A stretch of 64,000 nucleotides of DNA from Sulfitobacter sp. F26204. GTDB taxonomy: Bacteria > Pseudomonadota > Alphaproteobacteria > Rhodobacterales > Rhodobacteraceae. The notes beneath the pieces are model-generated. The model made no database searches. It was not told the DNA's origin and saw nothing but the letters and a program-made list of their open reading frames with translations. The stretch spans positions 186,001 to 250,000 of the forward strand of contig NZ_JAPMLQ010000005.1 of NCBI RefSeq assembly GCF_026410305.1. Reading direction: 5' to 3'. Position numbers and translations under genes: made by a program. This document shows, one piece after another, positions 44,767-54,029 of the stretch. Within the stretch, counting starts at the first letter, position 1. Each line of letters opens with the position of its first letter.

Positions 44767-46065
44767 TCACCACTTGCGTTCAAATTTCTGTCTTAGATAG
44801 ATTGCGACTGCATTCATCATGACGAGAAAACCGAGCAGCACGAGGATCGCTGCCGAGGTCCGCGAGACAAAGCCCCGTTCAGGACTATCCGCCCAGATGA
44901 AAATCTGGGTTGGAAGCGCGGTTGCACTATCGAACGGGCTGCTGGCGGCGGAAGTAATAAAGGCATTCATGCCGATGAGCAGAAGCGGCGCGGTTTCTCC
45001 CAGTGCTTGTGCAAGTCCGATGATTGTCCCTGTCAGAATACCGGGCATCGCAAGTGGCAGAACATGTTGGAACACCACCTGCTGTCGTGATGCTCCCAGC
45101 CCCAATGCCGCCTCCCGGATCGAAGGTGGTACAGCCTTGAGTGCGGTGCGGGTGGCAATGATGATTGTCGGCATCGTCATTAGTGCAAGTGTCAAACCAC
45201 CTACAAAGGGCGCGGAACGCGGCAATCCGAACCATCCGATAAAGACCGCAAGCGCGAGCAAGCCGAAAACGACAGAGGGCACCGCAGCCAGGTTGTTGAT
45301 GTTTACCTCGATGAAATCGCTCAGTTTGTTCTTTGGGGCAAACTCTTCAAGGTAGATCGCAGAACCTATGCCCAGCGGAAAGGCAATCAGAAAGCAGACC
45401 AACAAAGCCCAGAAAGATCCCACAAGCGCGCCCTTTAGGCCGGCGAGTTCCGGGAAACGTGAATCGGCGTTGACAAACAGGCCAAGGTTGAACGGTTTGG
45501 TTATCGCACCCTGTGCTTTCAGTTCATCAAACCACGCGATCTCTCTGTTCTTGACACGGCGAAGCGCCTCTGGCGTGTCGCGGTCGATCAACCCCTTGTT
45601 CAATTGGTCGAAAGTATCCGCTACCGGCACTTTCAGGGTTATGGTCTGACCGATTAATGAAGGATCCGCCACAACCAGATCACGCAGTTGGAACTGTGCA
45701 CCATTGGACAGAACACCTTCGACAGCGCGCGCCGTATCCCGGTCAGACATGTCAGCGTTTTCCAAAAGTTTGCCAAGAGAAACAACGAGGGCATCGTCAA
45801 ATCCTCCGCGCGGCAGTCGCGCAGCGGATATTTCTGCTGGGTCCACAAAAACCTCAAAGGTCAGATGTGTTTGTGAAAAAGCTTGCCATCCCGTTGAGAC
45901 AAGAGAGGAAATTAGAATGAAAAGCGTGATGAAAGCGATGGATATTGCACCAAGACCAATCCATTGCAGCAGCGCTTGTTTGCGGCGCCGCCGCTTCAAG
46001 GTCGCGGCAACCCGTTTCAGCGATCTGCTGCAGGGGGTCACGTCACCAATCGTCATATCGGTCAT
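44767..46065 (-). CDS. pstA: Phosphate ABC transporter permease PstA
   Basis: The 432-residue permease has a basic N-terminus ([13 protein letters not shown]), one helix and a long periplasmic region of about 150 residues before the transport domain (the DUF3333-like extension usual in alphaproteobacteria). The binding-protein-dependent segment [23 protein letters not shown] is the cytoplasmic loop. It follows pstC by ten bases. Confidence 0.93.
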   Translation of the reverse strand: MTDMTIGDVTPCSRSLKRVAATLKRRRRKQALLQWIGLGAISIAFITLFILISSLVSTGWQAFSQTHLTFEVFVDPAEISAARLPRGGFDDALVVSLGKLLENADMSDRDTARAVEGVLSNGAQFQLRDLVVADPSLIGQTITLKVPVADTFDQLNKGLIDRDTPEALRRVKNREIAWFDELKAQGAITKPFNLGLFVNADSRFPELAGLKGALVGSFWALLVCFLIAFPLGIGSAIYLEEFAPKNKLSDFIEVNINNLAAVPSVVFGLLALAVFIGWFGLPRSAPFVGGLTLALMTMPTIIIATRTALKAVPPSIREAALGLGASRQQVVFQHVLPLAMPGILTGTIIGLAQALGETAPLLLIGMNAFITSAASSPFDSATALPTQIFIWADSPERGFVSRTSAAILVLLGFLVMMNAVAIYLRQKFERKW

Positions 46066-46075
46066 TACAGATACC

Positions 46076-47452
46076 TCAATCGTAGGCTTCGCGGTATTTG
46101 CGCACGACGCGCAAAGCGAAAATGTTGATCATCAGAGTGACAAGAAACAGCATCATGCCGAGGGCAAATGCCGCGAGGGTTTTCGGATTGTCGAAGGAAG
46201 TGTCGCCGATCAGAAGTGTAACAATCTGAACTGTAACCGTCGTCACGCTATCCAATGGATTGATTGTCATCTTTGCGATCAGTCCCGCCGCCATCACGAC
46301 GATCATTGTCTCGCCAATTGCACGGCTGACAGCCAGCAATACACCACCGACAATCCCAGGCAAGGCCGCCGGGAACAGAACTGTCGTCATCATTTCACCA
46401 CGCGTTGCGCCAAGAGCAAGAGCGCCGTCACGAAGTGATTGCGGCACGGCCGACAACGCATCATCGGCAAATGATGAAATAAAGGGAATGAGCATCACAC
46501 CCATTACACCACCCGCGGCGAGCGCAGTATTGGGCGCGACATCCAAACCGATTGATTGGCCAAAACTACGCATGGCAGGCGCGACCACCAGAATTGCAAA
46601 AAAGCCATAAACAATCGTTGGCACACCCGCGAGTATTTCAAGCATCGGCTTCACGAAAGAACGCATCTTTTTGGGGGCAAATTCATTAAGGTAAATCGCC
46701 GAAAACAGCCCGACAGGCACCGCAACCAAAAGGGCAATAACCGTAATCACCAGTGTTCCCAGAAAGACAGGAAGCCAGCCGAACGCCCCCTCTGCGGCAA
46801 TCTGGTCTTCGCGCAGGGGAATTTGTGGCTCCCAGTTTGTTCCGAACAAAAATTCCGAAAGCGGCACTGCATCCAGAAAACGAATGGTTTCGTAGGTCAG
46901 GGAAACCACGATGCCAATGGTCGTAAAAACCGCAATCGTCGAGCACAAGATCATCAACCCCGATACAATGCCTTCAACGCCCTGACGCGCACGAAAATCA
47001 TGTGAAACCCGCGACCTCGCAAACAACAACAAAACAAGGGCGAGTGCAGCAACCACCCCAATCAAAAGCCGATCCGCCGTGTTGCTGATCTCAAGAAAAC
47101 GGCCCGCCGCATCGATTTTCCATGGCTCAGGGGTTCCAAATATACGCCCGCTCGCTACGGATTTGATTTCGGCCAGGACCAGTTGGACACCTCCGACATC
47201 CCGGCCAACAAGCGCAAGATCAGGCAAACCATTCATGATGATACTGTCGGTCACAGGGCCCTTAAACACCAACCATAGCAGTATCAACGTCAGGACAGGG
47301 ACGAGGATCAAGAGGGCCGAGAACATACCATGATAGGAAATCATGGAGTGCATTTTGATACCGTTATCACGGATTGCCTTGGCAGCCAGTCGGTTAATCA
47401 TGTAGCCACTCAGGACTGCAGCAATGAGTAGGATAAATGGTAGCGTGGTCAT
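46076..47452 (-). CDS. pstC: Phosphate ABC transporter permease PstC
   Basis: This 458-residue permease is also of the long alphaproteobacterial type, with an extra periplasmic region near the N-terminus before the six-helix transport domain. ALALGATRGEMMTTVLFPAALPG is the EAA-like loop. A stem-loop separates it from pstS upstream. With PstA it forms the high-affinity phosphate channel. Confidence 0.93.
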   Translation of the reverse strand: MTTLPFILLIAAVLSGYMINRLAAKAIRDNGIKMHSMISYHGMFSALLILVPVLTLILLWLVFKGPVTDSIIMNGLPDLALVGRDVGGVQLVLAEIKSVASGRIFGTPEPWKIDAAGRFLEISNTADRLLIGVVAALALVLLLFARSRVSHDFRARQGVEGIVSGLMILCSTIAVFTTIGIVVSLTYETIRFLDAVPLSEFLFGTNWEPQIPLREDQIAAEGAFGWLPVFLGTLVITVIALLVAVPVGLFSAIYLNEFAPKKMRSFVKPMLEILAGVPTIVYGFFAILVVAPAMRSFGQSIGLDVAPNTALAAGGVMGVMLIPFISSFADDALSAVPQSLRDGALALGATRGEMMTTVLFPAALPGIVGGVLLAVSRAIGETMIVVMAAGLIAKMTINPLDSVTTVTVQIVTLLIGDTSFDNPKTLAAFALGMMLFLVTLMINIFALRVVRKYREAYD

Positions 47453-47476
47453 ATGCCTGTTCTTTCAAGGGATTTA

Positions 47477-47500
47477 CCCGGGGTCCGCAAGGACCCCGGG
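47477..47500 (-). other. Stem-loop between pstS and pstC
   Basis: CCCGGGGTCC pairs perfectly with GGACCCCGGG around a four-base loop, 22 bases behind the pstS stop. No continuous T-run follows. It probably stabilises pstS mRNA or lowers expression of the permease genes relative to the binding protein. Confidence 0.7.
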
Positions 47501-47522
47501 CCGTCCAGTATGAGAAGGGACA

Positions 47523-48560
47523 TTATTCCGGAGGCGTCATCGCAGTTGCGTTCAAAACAGTGTCTTGAAGCTTCATCCGCCGTTTTTCTTCGAGGGCAAC
47601 AAGCCCACGTTCCGCCAAATACCCACCAGCTTCCAATGCGTCATCCGACATATACTCTTCGATAAATTCATTGAGGTTGGGAATAACGCCGCGATGGGCA
47701 TTCTTGACATAGAAATACAAGGGACGCGAAACGGGGTAGGATTTGTCAGCAATTGTTTCCATCTTCGGCTCTACACCTTCGATCATCACACCCTTCAACT
47801 TGTCCAGGTTTTCATAGAGGAAGGAATAGCCGAAGATACCCAGCGCGTTTGCATCCGCTTCGAGGCGCTGAACAATCAAGTTGTCGTTCTCACCTGCTTC
47901 AACAAACGGCCCGTCTGTGCGCATCCGCGAACAGTTTTCTTTAACCCAATCACTTTCGAAACCGGATGACCGTACAAATTCGAGATGTTCACAACCTGCA
48001 TGCATGGCCAGCTCAACCCATGCATCGCGGGTCCCTGAAGTTGGCGGCGGCCCGTAGGCAAGGATTTCAACCGCTGGCAGATCTGGGTTGATTTCATTCC
48101 ACATCTTGTAGGGGTTATCAGCCCACTTGCCGTCAACCGGAACCTGGGCTGCCAGTCCAAGATAAATCTCGGACAACGTCAGATCCCATGCAAATTCATT
48201 CTGCCGCGAAATGGCCATGGACAATCCGTCAAAACCGATCAGAGCTTCGGTGATTTCTGTCACACCGTTGGTCTGGCACAATTCGTATTCCGAAGGTTTC
48301 ATGGCTCGAGAGGCACCCGTCAGATCAGGATGCTGTTCGCCGATGCCGCCGCAAAAAATCTTCATGCCTCCGCCGGTCCCGGTAGATTCAACAATCGGGG
48401 ACGGCGCACCGGTATTGTTGGCGAATTGTTCAGCAACGGCTTGTGTATATGGAAAAACGGTGGACGATCCTACAATCCGGATTTCGTCACGGGCGGCAGC
48501 CATAGATGCGGATACGGCAATAAGGGCCAGTGCCGAAACGGCATAGTTGCGAATGGACAT
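47523..48560 (-). CDS. pstS: Periplasmic phosphate-binding protein PstS
   Basis: The 345-residue protein has a Sec signal peptide (cut near SMAAARDE) and phosphate-binding segments IVGSSTVFPYTQAVAEQF and ESTGTGGGM, and TSGTRDAWVELA around residue 178. It is the first gene of the pst operon and lies behind a Pho-box array. It delivers orthophosphate to PstCA. Confidence 0.92.
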   Translation of the reverse strand: MSIRNYAVSALALIAVSASMAAARDEIRIVGSSTVFPYTQAVAEQFANNTGAPSPIVESTGTGGGMKIFCGGIGEQHPDLTGASRAMKPSEYELCQTNGVTEITEALIGFDGLSMAISRQNEFAWDLTLSEIYLGLAAQVPVDGKWADNPYKMWNEINPDLPAVEILAYGPPPTSGTRDAWVELAMHAGCEHLEFVRSSGFESDWVKENCSRMRTDGPFVEAGENDNLIVQRLEADANALGIFGYSFLYENLDKLKGVMIEGVEPKMETIADKSYPVSRPLYFYVKNAHRGVIPNLNEFIEEYMSDDALEAGGYLAERGLVALEEKRRMKLQDTVLNATAMTPPE

Positions 48561-48620
48561 GATATCTCCTGATTAACTGATTGGGCCGTAACTGCTGGCC
48601 ACTGCGGTCGGACTACCGAG

Positions 48621-48664
48621 ATTCTGTGACGGTTGTGCAAAGGTTTTGTTACGGTTTTGTTACG
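48621..48664 (-). promoter_or_regulatory. Pho-box array upstream of pstS
   Basis: Four direct 11-base units stand in tandem. Read on the minus strand, two are identical (CGTAACAAAAC) and two are diverged (CTTTGCACAAC, CGTCACAGAAT). The 11-base period with a conserved 7-base head and AT-rich spacer is the PhoB binding pattern, and the array ends about 60 bases upstream of the pstS ATG. Confidence 0.8.
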
Positions 48665-48950
48665 CGTCGATTGACCCGATACCCGTGTCTTTCCACCGCA
48701 TAGGTTTGATATGAGATTGTGGCTGACGGGCATGACATGTCGTGCCACAGAGCAGACACGCCCTTCACCAACCCGGAGATGTTTTCAGGAAACAGAGAAA
48801 TTGACGAAGGATCAGACAAGCTCTCTCGCCCAAGGCGCAGCATACATTACGCATTCATGCGTGTTTCAAAAGGTCGGCACAGGAACCATGTAAGGGACCA
48901 GATCTCTGGCGCCACTCTGGATCGCCTCAAGGACCAGATCTCAGATCAGA
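48665..48950. other. Non-coding gap between pstS promoter and TRAP binding-protein gene
   Basis: I see no convincing gene here. The 12-base sequence GGACCAGATCTC occurs twice, at 48895-48906 and 48931-48942, exactly 36 bases apart, just behind the stop of the TRAP-type gene. No stem with a T-run was found for that gene. Confidence 0.5.
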
Positions 48951-50105
48951 TCATACATCCGCAAAAAGGTTTGTTGCGCCGCGTTTTGCCAGATATTCGG
49001 CCTGACTTGCCGGTCCTGCACTACCGATCACGGCACGATAGGCATCATAGCTTTCGACAATGCGCCGTCCCATATCGTCGTCTTTGGCGACACTTGCCGT
49101 CACTTCAAAGGAAACCCGTGCCAGTTCAGCCCAGACATCCTCTGGTAGTTTGGTTGGCTTGGTCCCGAACTCTTTTAGCAACTGAACAAGCGAAAGGCCA
49201 TTGTTTCCGTAAAAATCAGCGGTTTGATAAGTCAATTCTGCATCGACAATTCCAGAAATCATGGCTTTGTCCGCGGCGGAAAGACTGTTCCAGAAATCGA
49301 GGTTAAAGCCAACGGAAGCCATTGTGCCCGGTTCATGGAAGCCGGGATAAATATAGGTCGTCAGTAATTTCTGGAACCCAAATTGCAGATCATTGTAAGG
49401 GCCGACCCATTCAGTCGCATCAATCGTACCATCAAAAAGCGCATCGACGATTCCACCGCCAGGCAATGAAACCGCGGAAGCACCCAGTTCGGTGATCACC
49501 TGCGCACCAAGGCCCGGCATCCGCATTCTCAAGCCTTTGAAATCATCGATGCTTTTGATTTCCTTATTGAACCAGCCACCCATTTGAACGCCGGTGCCGC
49601 CCACCGCCATCGATTTGACACCAAAGCCGGCGTTCAATTCATCCCAAAGTTCCTGTCCGCCACCAAATCGCAGCCAGGCCGCCTGTTCTACGGAAGTCAA
49701 CCCAAGCGGAACGGTCGCAAAGAAGTTCAATCCACGGTGTTTTGCCTGAAAGTAATATTCAGCCGAGTGGTACATTTCGATTTCACCTGCCCCGGCAGCA
49801 TCGTGGACACCTAGTGGTGGAACAAGCTGCCCTGCGGTATGAATTTCGACGTTCAGACGACCATTGCTGCCCGAAGTGATCCCCGCTGCTACCCTTCCCG
49901 CACTCTCCGCAAGCCCCCCGAGATTTGGCGGCCAGGACGTTGCCATCCGGATTGTCCGACTGCCCCCCTGCGAAAGGGCAGGTGCCGCGAGGGCAACCCC
50001 ACCGGTCAGCGCCGCGCCTCCCGCCAACAGCGCCCGGCGCCGTGAAATCCTGTCGATATGAGTTGGTTTGTTCAATCTGGTTTTAAGTTCTGATTTATGG
50101 GTCAC
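48951..50105 (-). CDS. TRAP-type solute-binding protein (DctP family), Tat-exported
   Basis: The 384-residue protein has a twin-arginine signal (SRRRALLAGGAALTGG, then LAAPALSQGG) and a DctP fold with PLGVHDAAGAGEIEMYHSAEYYF, GLRMRMPGLGAQVITELGAS and GTIDATEWVGPYND; the Arg in RMRMPG is the usual carboxylate-binding position. The pattern fits the 2-oxo-acid-binding TRAP branch. GTG start at 50105 overlaps the previous stop (GTGA). No DctQ or DctM gene is near, so it is an orphan or serves a permease elsewhere. Confidence 0.85.
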   Translation of the reverse strand: MTHKSELKTRLNKPTHIDRISRRRALLAGGAALTGGVALAAPALSQGGSRTIRMATSWPPNLGGLAESAGRVAAGITSGSNGRLNVEIHTAGQLVPPLGVHDAAGAGEIEMYHSAEYYFQAKHRGLNFFATVPLGLTSVEQAAWLRFGGGQELWDELNAGFGVKSMAVGGTGVQMGGWFNKEIKSIDDFKGLRMRMPGLGAQVITELGASAVSLPGGGIVDALFDGTIDATEWVGPYNDLQFGFQKLLTTYIYPGFHEPGTMASVGFNLDFWNSLSAADKAMISGIVDAELTYQTADFYGNNGLSLVQLLKEFGTKPTKLPEDVWAELARVSFEVTASVAKDDDMGRRIVESYDAYRAVIGSAGPASQAEYLAKRGATNLFADV

Positions 50106-51133
50106 TGCGAAAGCGCCTCCTTGCGGCCCAGAAAATAGGCGGTTTCACCGATTGCGCTCCAGCCTGCGACATCGTTAATGAAATAAAGATAGGCATCAGC
50201 AGCATCAGCGGCCAGATCACCCGCATCAAACATTTTCGACAGAATGGCATTGGCCCCAGCAATTTGAGCATCCCAAACATCTTGGGCTGTCTCATGTTCA
50301 ATAATGACCGATGCATTTTCGTTGAGTGCCAAGACGTTGTTGTGCAGGGCCAATGCACGTTGTGTGCCATGTTCAGCCATAATGCAGCGTTCAATCAGGA
50401 ACTGGTCTGCTTCCGGCAAAGCCGTCCAACGTGACAGATTGATACCGACACCAAGCGTCGCAGATGGCCGGCCTGCATTTGGCGTTGTCATGTGAGGAAA
50501 GCTGGATAGCAAACCGGATGCCGCCATCTGGGATGGAGTGAAGCCATCAAAAGCCACCAGATTTTTGAAATCCAGCCCTGACATGACATCAACAACATCG
50601 CCGATACCCAGTTCATTTAACAGTTGGAGGCCTAGACCTGTTGAACCGACAGGCCCGGAAGATAGATCGGCCAAACCATTAATAGGCTCTCGGGACCAAA
50701 GAGGCATCGCCCCGTCGTCCCCGGCAGAGAAGCTCTTGATACCGAATTCCTCACCCAGCGCGTCCCACATCATCCGCCCGTCGGCGACCATGATCCAACT
50801 TTCCAACTCGCTTGCGCTCATGCCGCCCGGCATTGATGAAAACAGGCCAAAAGCCGGGTTGCGCGCGACAAATGCGTCTTGCGAGGTCAGAAACAAATCA
50901 GCTTCGCCCGACGCAACACTGTCCAGAAATCCAGGGGCTGCTTCGGTCCCTGCGGCCTTAACTTCAAAGATGATCCGCCCGTCAGACATTGCCGCCATAC
51001 GTGCAGCCAATGTTGTCGCAGCCGCTGCACGATCGGTAACCAACGAAAATGACAAGCTGTCCTGGGCCACAGCAGGGACCGCCGCGACAGTAGTAACACC
51101 CAAACCTGAGCCCAAAAATGTTCTGCGTTTCAT
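50102..51133 (-). CDS. Diverged TRAP-type solute-binding protein, Tat-exported
   Basis: This 343-residue protein starts MKRRTFLGSGLGVTTVAAVPAVAQ, a twin-arginine signal, and follows the DctP plan: a GEADLFLTSQDAF segment and MPGGMSASELESWIM. The central Arg-containing binding motif found in its neighbour is not clear here (LADLSSGPVGSTGLGLQLLNELG), so the ligand may differ or be absent. It is translationally coupled to the next TRAP-type protein, suggesting that the two work as a pair. Confidence 0.75.
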   Translation of the reverse strand: MKRRTFLGSGLGVTTVAAVPAVAQDSLSFSLVTDRAAAATTLAARMAAMSDGRIIFEVKAAGTEAAPGFLDSVASGEADLFLTSQDAFVARNPAFGLFSSMPGGMSASELESWIMVADGRMMWDALGEEFGIKSFSAGDDGAMPLWSREPINGLADLSSGPVGSTGLGLQLLNELGIGDVVDVMSGLDFKNLVAFDGFTPSQMAASGLLSSFPHMTTPNAGRPSATLGVGINLSRWTALPEADQFLIERCIMAEHGTQRALALHNNVLALNENASVIIEHETAQDVWDAQIAGANAILSKMFDAGDLAADAADAYLYFINDVAGWSAIGETAYFLGRKEALSQ

Positions 51134-51229
51134 ATCACGTCATTCCTTAGCTGCGTGTAGAACTGTGTTGGGTGGTTCAATACGCGAATTGTTTTTGACT
51201 GGCCGGGCCGTTTTCTCATCCGCAATAAT

Positions 51230-52786
51230 TCACCGAATCCAGATTTCAACGCGTCGGTTGCTTTCACGTCCTTTGGAAGAGTCGTTACATCCAACCGGCG
51301 CAAGTGGGCCATAAGCTGATATTGTAATGCGCTCGGCCAATTCGGTTCCTCCGGGCGCGGCAACCAGTGCATCACGCACACTTGTCGCCCGCAACATGGC
51401 AAGTCGTTCATTCAAATCAAAACGCCCGACATCGTCAGAAAAACCAATTACAAGAATATCCCGGTTTCTTACGTCAGCATTATTCAGGTAGCTAACCATA
51501 CGCTCGACATCAGCTTGCGATTTTGTGTCAAGGTCTGAAGAAGCAGAACTGAAACGGAAGGTTGTCGACAGCCTGTCCGCCGCCCCCAGATCACGGGCAA
51601 AGTTCTTCAACAACGCCAGCGTTTCAGTGGTGTCCGCCGACAAAAGCGCCGATGCCATCCGCGTGCCTTGCAGACTGACTGGCTGCGTCACGATTTTCTG
51701 ACCAACATAGCCCGTTGCCTCAATCAGGGATTGCCCATCGGGTGACGACATATAGTCAAGAAAATCGGCCTTGAACGGTGTTTGGCTGTCTTCCGCAGTA
51801 TAAGCGTAGACACGTAGGCTCAAGGGATATTCCTCGGCCTTGATGGCAAAGTCACTCGCATAGGCCAGCGGGCCGCAAGATTGACGGATGGGCAGCACCT
51901 CGGCACTGCCGCGCCCTGATAGGCTGGTAACTGTGATTGCAGCCAGGTCAGCAGCCACGTCAGCAGCGGCCTGGGTTTCACTCTCGGACCTCTCAACATT
52001 ACTGCGTAGACGGACGCGATTAGGCTCGAGAACCAGTTCGGAGAAAGCCTGATCCAGATGGGACCCTGCGGCCGGCAGCACCATACGAATTGCGGCGTCT
52101 GGACCACCCAGCTCTGACCAGTTCTTGATCCTGCCCGCTGCGATCTGCGCCAGCGCATCAAGCGATACAGAACGAATTGGATTGTCCGGGTGCACAACGG
52201 GCACCAAGGCATCCAGCGCAATAACGCGTTCACGTTCGCCGTCGCGTAAATCAACCTGACCGGCTGCGACCTTTTGCTCGGCAATTGCGTCCGGGACGCG
52301 GCTCGTTGACAGGTACATGTCAATGGTACCATCGCTTAACTGCGTAAATCCCGCATCGAAAGGCTGGATAGATACATCGACACTGCCTGCGTTATCCTCG
52401 GTTGATTTATCCTTCAGATCGATATGAACACCGGTATCACCGCCATCAGAGGTTGATGTCCCCGAAAGGTTCCGGGTGCCAACAAACCCGTCAATCAAAT
52501 CGCGCAATAGTCCGGAGGCGTCGATTTCGTTCGTTGAAATCGCAAGTTCGAGTTCCTTTGCGACGTCCGGGCATGCCTGCCCCGTGCAGACAGTCCAGGC
52601 GCGTGAAAGACGCAATTCACCAATGCTTGTCGACAACACATAAGTTTCATCGTCAAATGACATCAGTTCACCAGCAATGGATGTCACGCCATCTGGACTG
52701 GAAATCGTGACCTGATCTGCCAAAACTGCAGAGGGCATCAGCGTCAATAAAAACGCCAGGACCATATTTTGTTTCAATAGGTTCAT
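51230..52786 (-). CDS. PstS-like binding domain fused to OmpA-like peptidoglycan-binding domain
   Basis: The 518-residue protein has a Sec signal peptide (residues 1-23), a PBP-like domain from about residue 80 to 380 (DLKDKSTEDNAGSVDVSIQPFDAGF, VPVVHPDNPIRSVS, LPAAGSHLDQAF) and a C-terminal OmpA domain (TFRFSSASSDLDTKSQADV, IGFSDDVGRFDLNERLAMLRATSVRDAL). It should bind an anion such as phosphate in the periplasm while attached to peptidoglycan. Similar fusions occur in Rhodobacteraceae. No permease gene is next to it. Confidence 0.85.
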   Translation of the reverse strand: MNLLKQNMVLAFLLTLMPSAVLADQVTISSPDGVTSIAGELMSFDDETYVLSTSIGELRLSRAWTVCTGQACPDVAKELELAISTNEIDASGLLRDLIDGFVGTRNLSGTSTSDGGDTGVHIDLKDKSTEDNAGSVDVSIQPFDAGFTQLSDGTIDMYLSTSRVPDAIAEQKVAAGQVDLRDGERERVIALDALVPVVHPDNPIRSVSLDALAQIAAGRIKNWSELGGPDAAIRMVLPAAGSHLDQAFSELVLEPNRVRLRSNVERSESETQAAADVAADLAAITVTSLSGRGSAEVLPIRQSCGPLAYASDFAIKAEEYPLSLRVYAYTAEDSQTPFKADFLDYMSSPDGQSLIEATGYVGQKIVTQPVSLQGTRMASALLSADTTETLALLKNFARDLGAADRLSTTFRFSSASSDLDTKSQADVERMVSYLNNADVRNRDILVIGFSDDVGRFDLNERLAMLRATSVRDALVAAPGGTELAERITISAYGPLAPVGCNDSSKGRESNRRVEIWIR

Positions 52787-52954
52787 TCGAAGAAATCCAT
52801 TTCTAGTGAGGCAAAATGTCGAGCGCGGGAACCCGTAAAGATCGAAGCTTTGGTATGGTTCCGGTTTTGATGTGTTTCAACATCTGCCATGAAGAAGCGT
52901 GTTGAGCCGCTTGCACGGGAGCGACTGCCAGATCTATATCGTCAGGGAAATCGT

Positions 52955-53611
52955 TCACAACGCGCTTTGCATCAGCTCTGTAAGAATTGCGTGGCCATCA
53001 AACGAACCATCCGGCCGTCGTGCGGTTTCATCATAAGGTATCATGCCGTCCGCAGCGGCAACTTCCAAAAGTCGCACCACCCGCTCTTGATCCTTGGCAT
53101 GATCCGGAAAGACAACCAACGTTTTGCCGGTCAAGGCATCCGGAATTTCGCTTAGAACATAATTTCCGGTCTTCGCAATATTCGTGAGTTGGTTGACGCC
53201 TTGAATAGCCATCGCCAGCGTTTGAAAGCGGGCTTTGTCTGCCACCATTTTCTGTGGGATTGGTTCAGGCTTTGCGGCCTGTTGGACAAGCGTATCCAGG
53301 GTTTTACTGTCCGTAGGCGTCAGCGGCCTTAGCGCAGCGGAGGATTGATCCGCCACAAGAGGTGCAACTGTTGTCAGCTCTATGTTTGCACTGCGCGTGA
53401 CAATTTCATTTTGATTATTCTGATTGGCCAGTTGCAGCTCTTCAATGGTTTGGGCGAGCTGGGCAAGCTGCCCCTGCTGCATCTTCCATTGCAAATAACC
53501 GAATGTCAGACTGATCCCGACAACGAAGGCCCCACAACCAACAGCAAATATCTGAAATAGACCCATTTGTCGCGTTCGTGGTCTGCCATATATATCGGTC
53601 GAACCCATCAT
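52955..53611 (-). CDS. Membrane-anchored coiled-coil protein of unknown function
   Basis: I do not recognise this 218-residue protein. It has a single hydrophobic segment (about residues 17-37, IFAVGCGAFVVGISLTFGYL), a glutamine-rich coiled coil after it (QQGQLAQLAQTIEELQLANQNN) and a soluble C-terminal part, probably periplasmic. The C-terminal part ends in YDETARRPDGSFDGHAILTELMQSAL. It precedes the PstS-OmpA fusion by 168 bases on the same strand and may be a periplasmic partner. Confidence 0.6.
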   Translation of the reverse strand: MMGSTDIYGRPRTRQMGLFQIFAVGCGAFVVGISLTFGYLQWKMQQGQLAQLAQTIEELQLANQNNQNEIVTRSANIELTTVAPLVADQSSAALRPLTPTDSKTLDTLVQQAAKPEPIPQKMVADKARFQTLAMAIQGVNQLTNIAKTGNYVLSEIPDALTGKTLVVFPDHAKDQERVVRLLEVAAADGMIPYDETARRPDGSFDGHAILTELMQSAL

Positions 53612-54029
53612 TTTTCAGTTCTCATTTTGTCGTTCCTGGCCTCGGTCAAGTTAGCCCCGCGTAATGCAGAAATCGGGGTAGGATTTTGGGAAAATAAACT
53701 GGTCAAGTAGTTGAACATTGATGCCGCGTCGCATTTCGTTTGCGATCAATTGTAGCGATCATGTACAACAAGACGACACGCATCGACTGCGTGTTCATGG
53801 CATCTCCCCCCCAAAGACAACCACACATGGTCTTGGCTCTGCGATTCGCAAATTAACTACATGTAGTATGTGCGCCCAGAATTAAGCATAGGAAAGTTTG
53901 TCGGTCAAAGCTAAAATGCCCTTTCACAACCGCCCATTCGGATTCTTTTTTCCCAGGTAGAGAGTGGCGCTTTGCCGAGAGGCATATCTATGATTTCCCA
54001 TGCAATCTATTCTGAAGAATTAGCGTCTT
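53612..54029. other. Intergenic region with a 12-bp palindrome
   Basis: No gene is apparent in these 418 bases. A perfect palindrome ACTACATGTAGT lies at 53856-53867 in an AT-rich stretch and could be an operator for the coiled-coil/OmpA gene group downstream on the minus strand. The region also must contain the end of the P450 transcript from the other side; no clear terminator was found. Confidence 0.45.

Noticed and set aside
48719..49306. 195-codon plus-strand frame with a repeated DQIS element
   Set aside because: The repeat stems from the 12-base direct repeat, and most of the frame is antisense to the Tat-exported TRAP-type protein; no ribosome-binding site.
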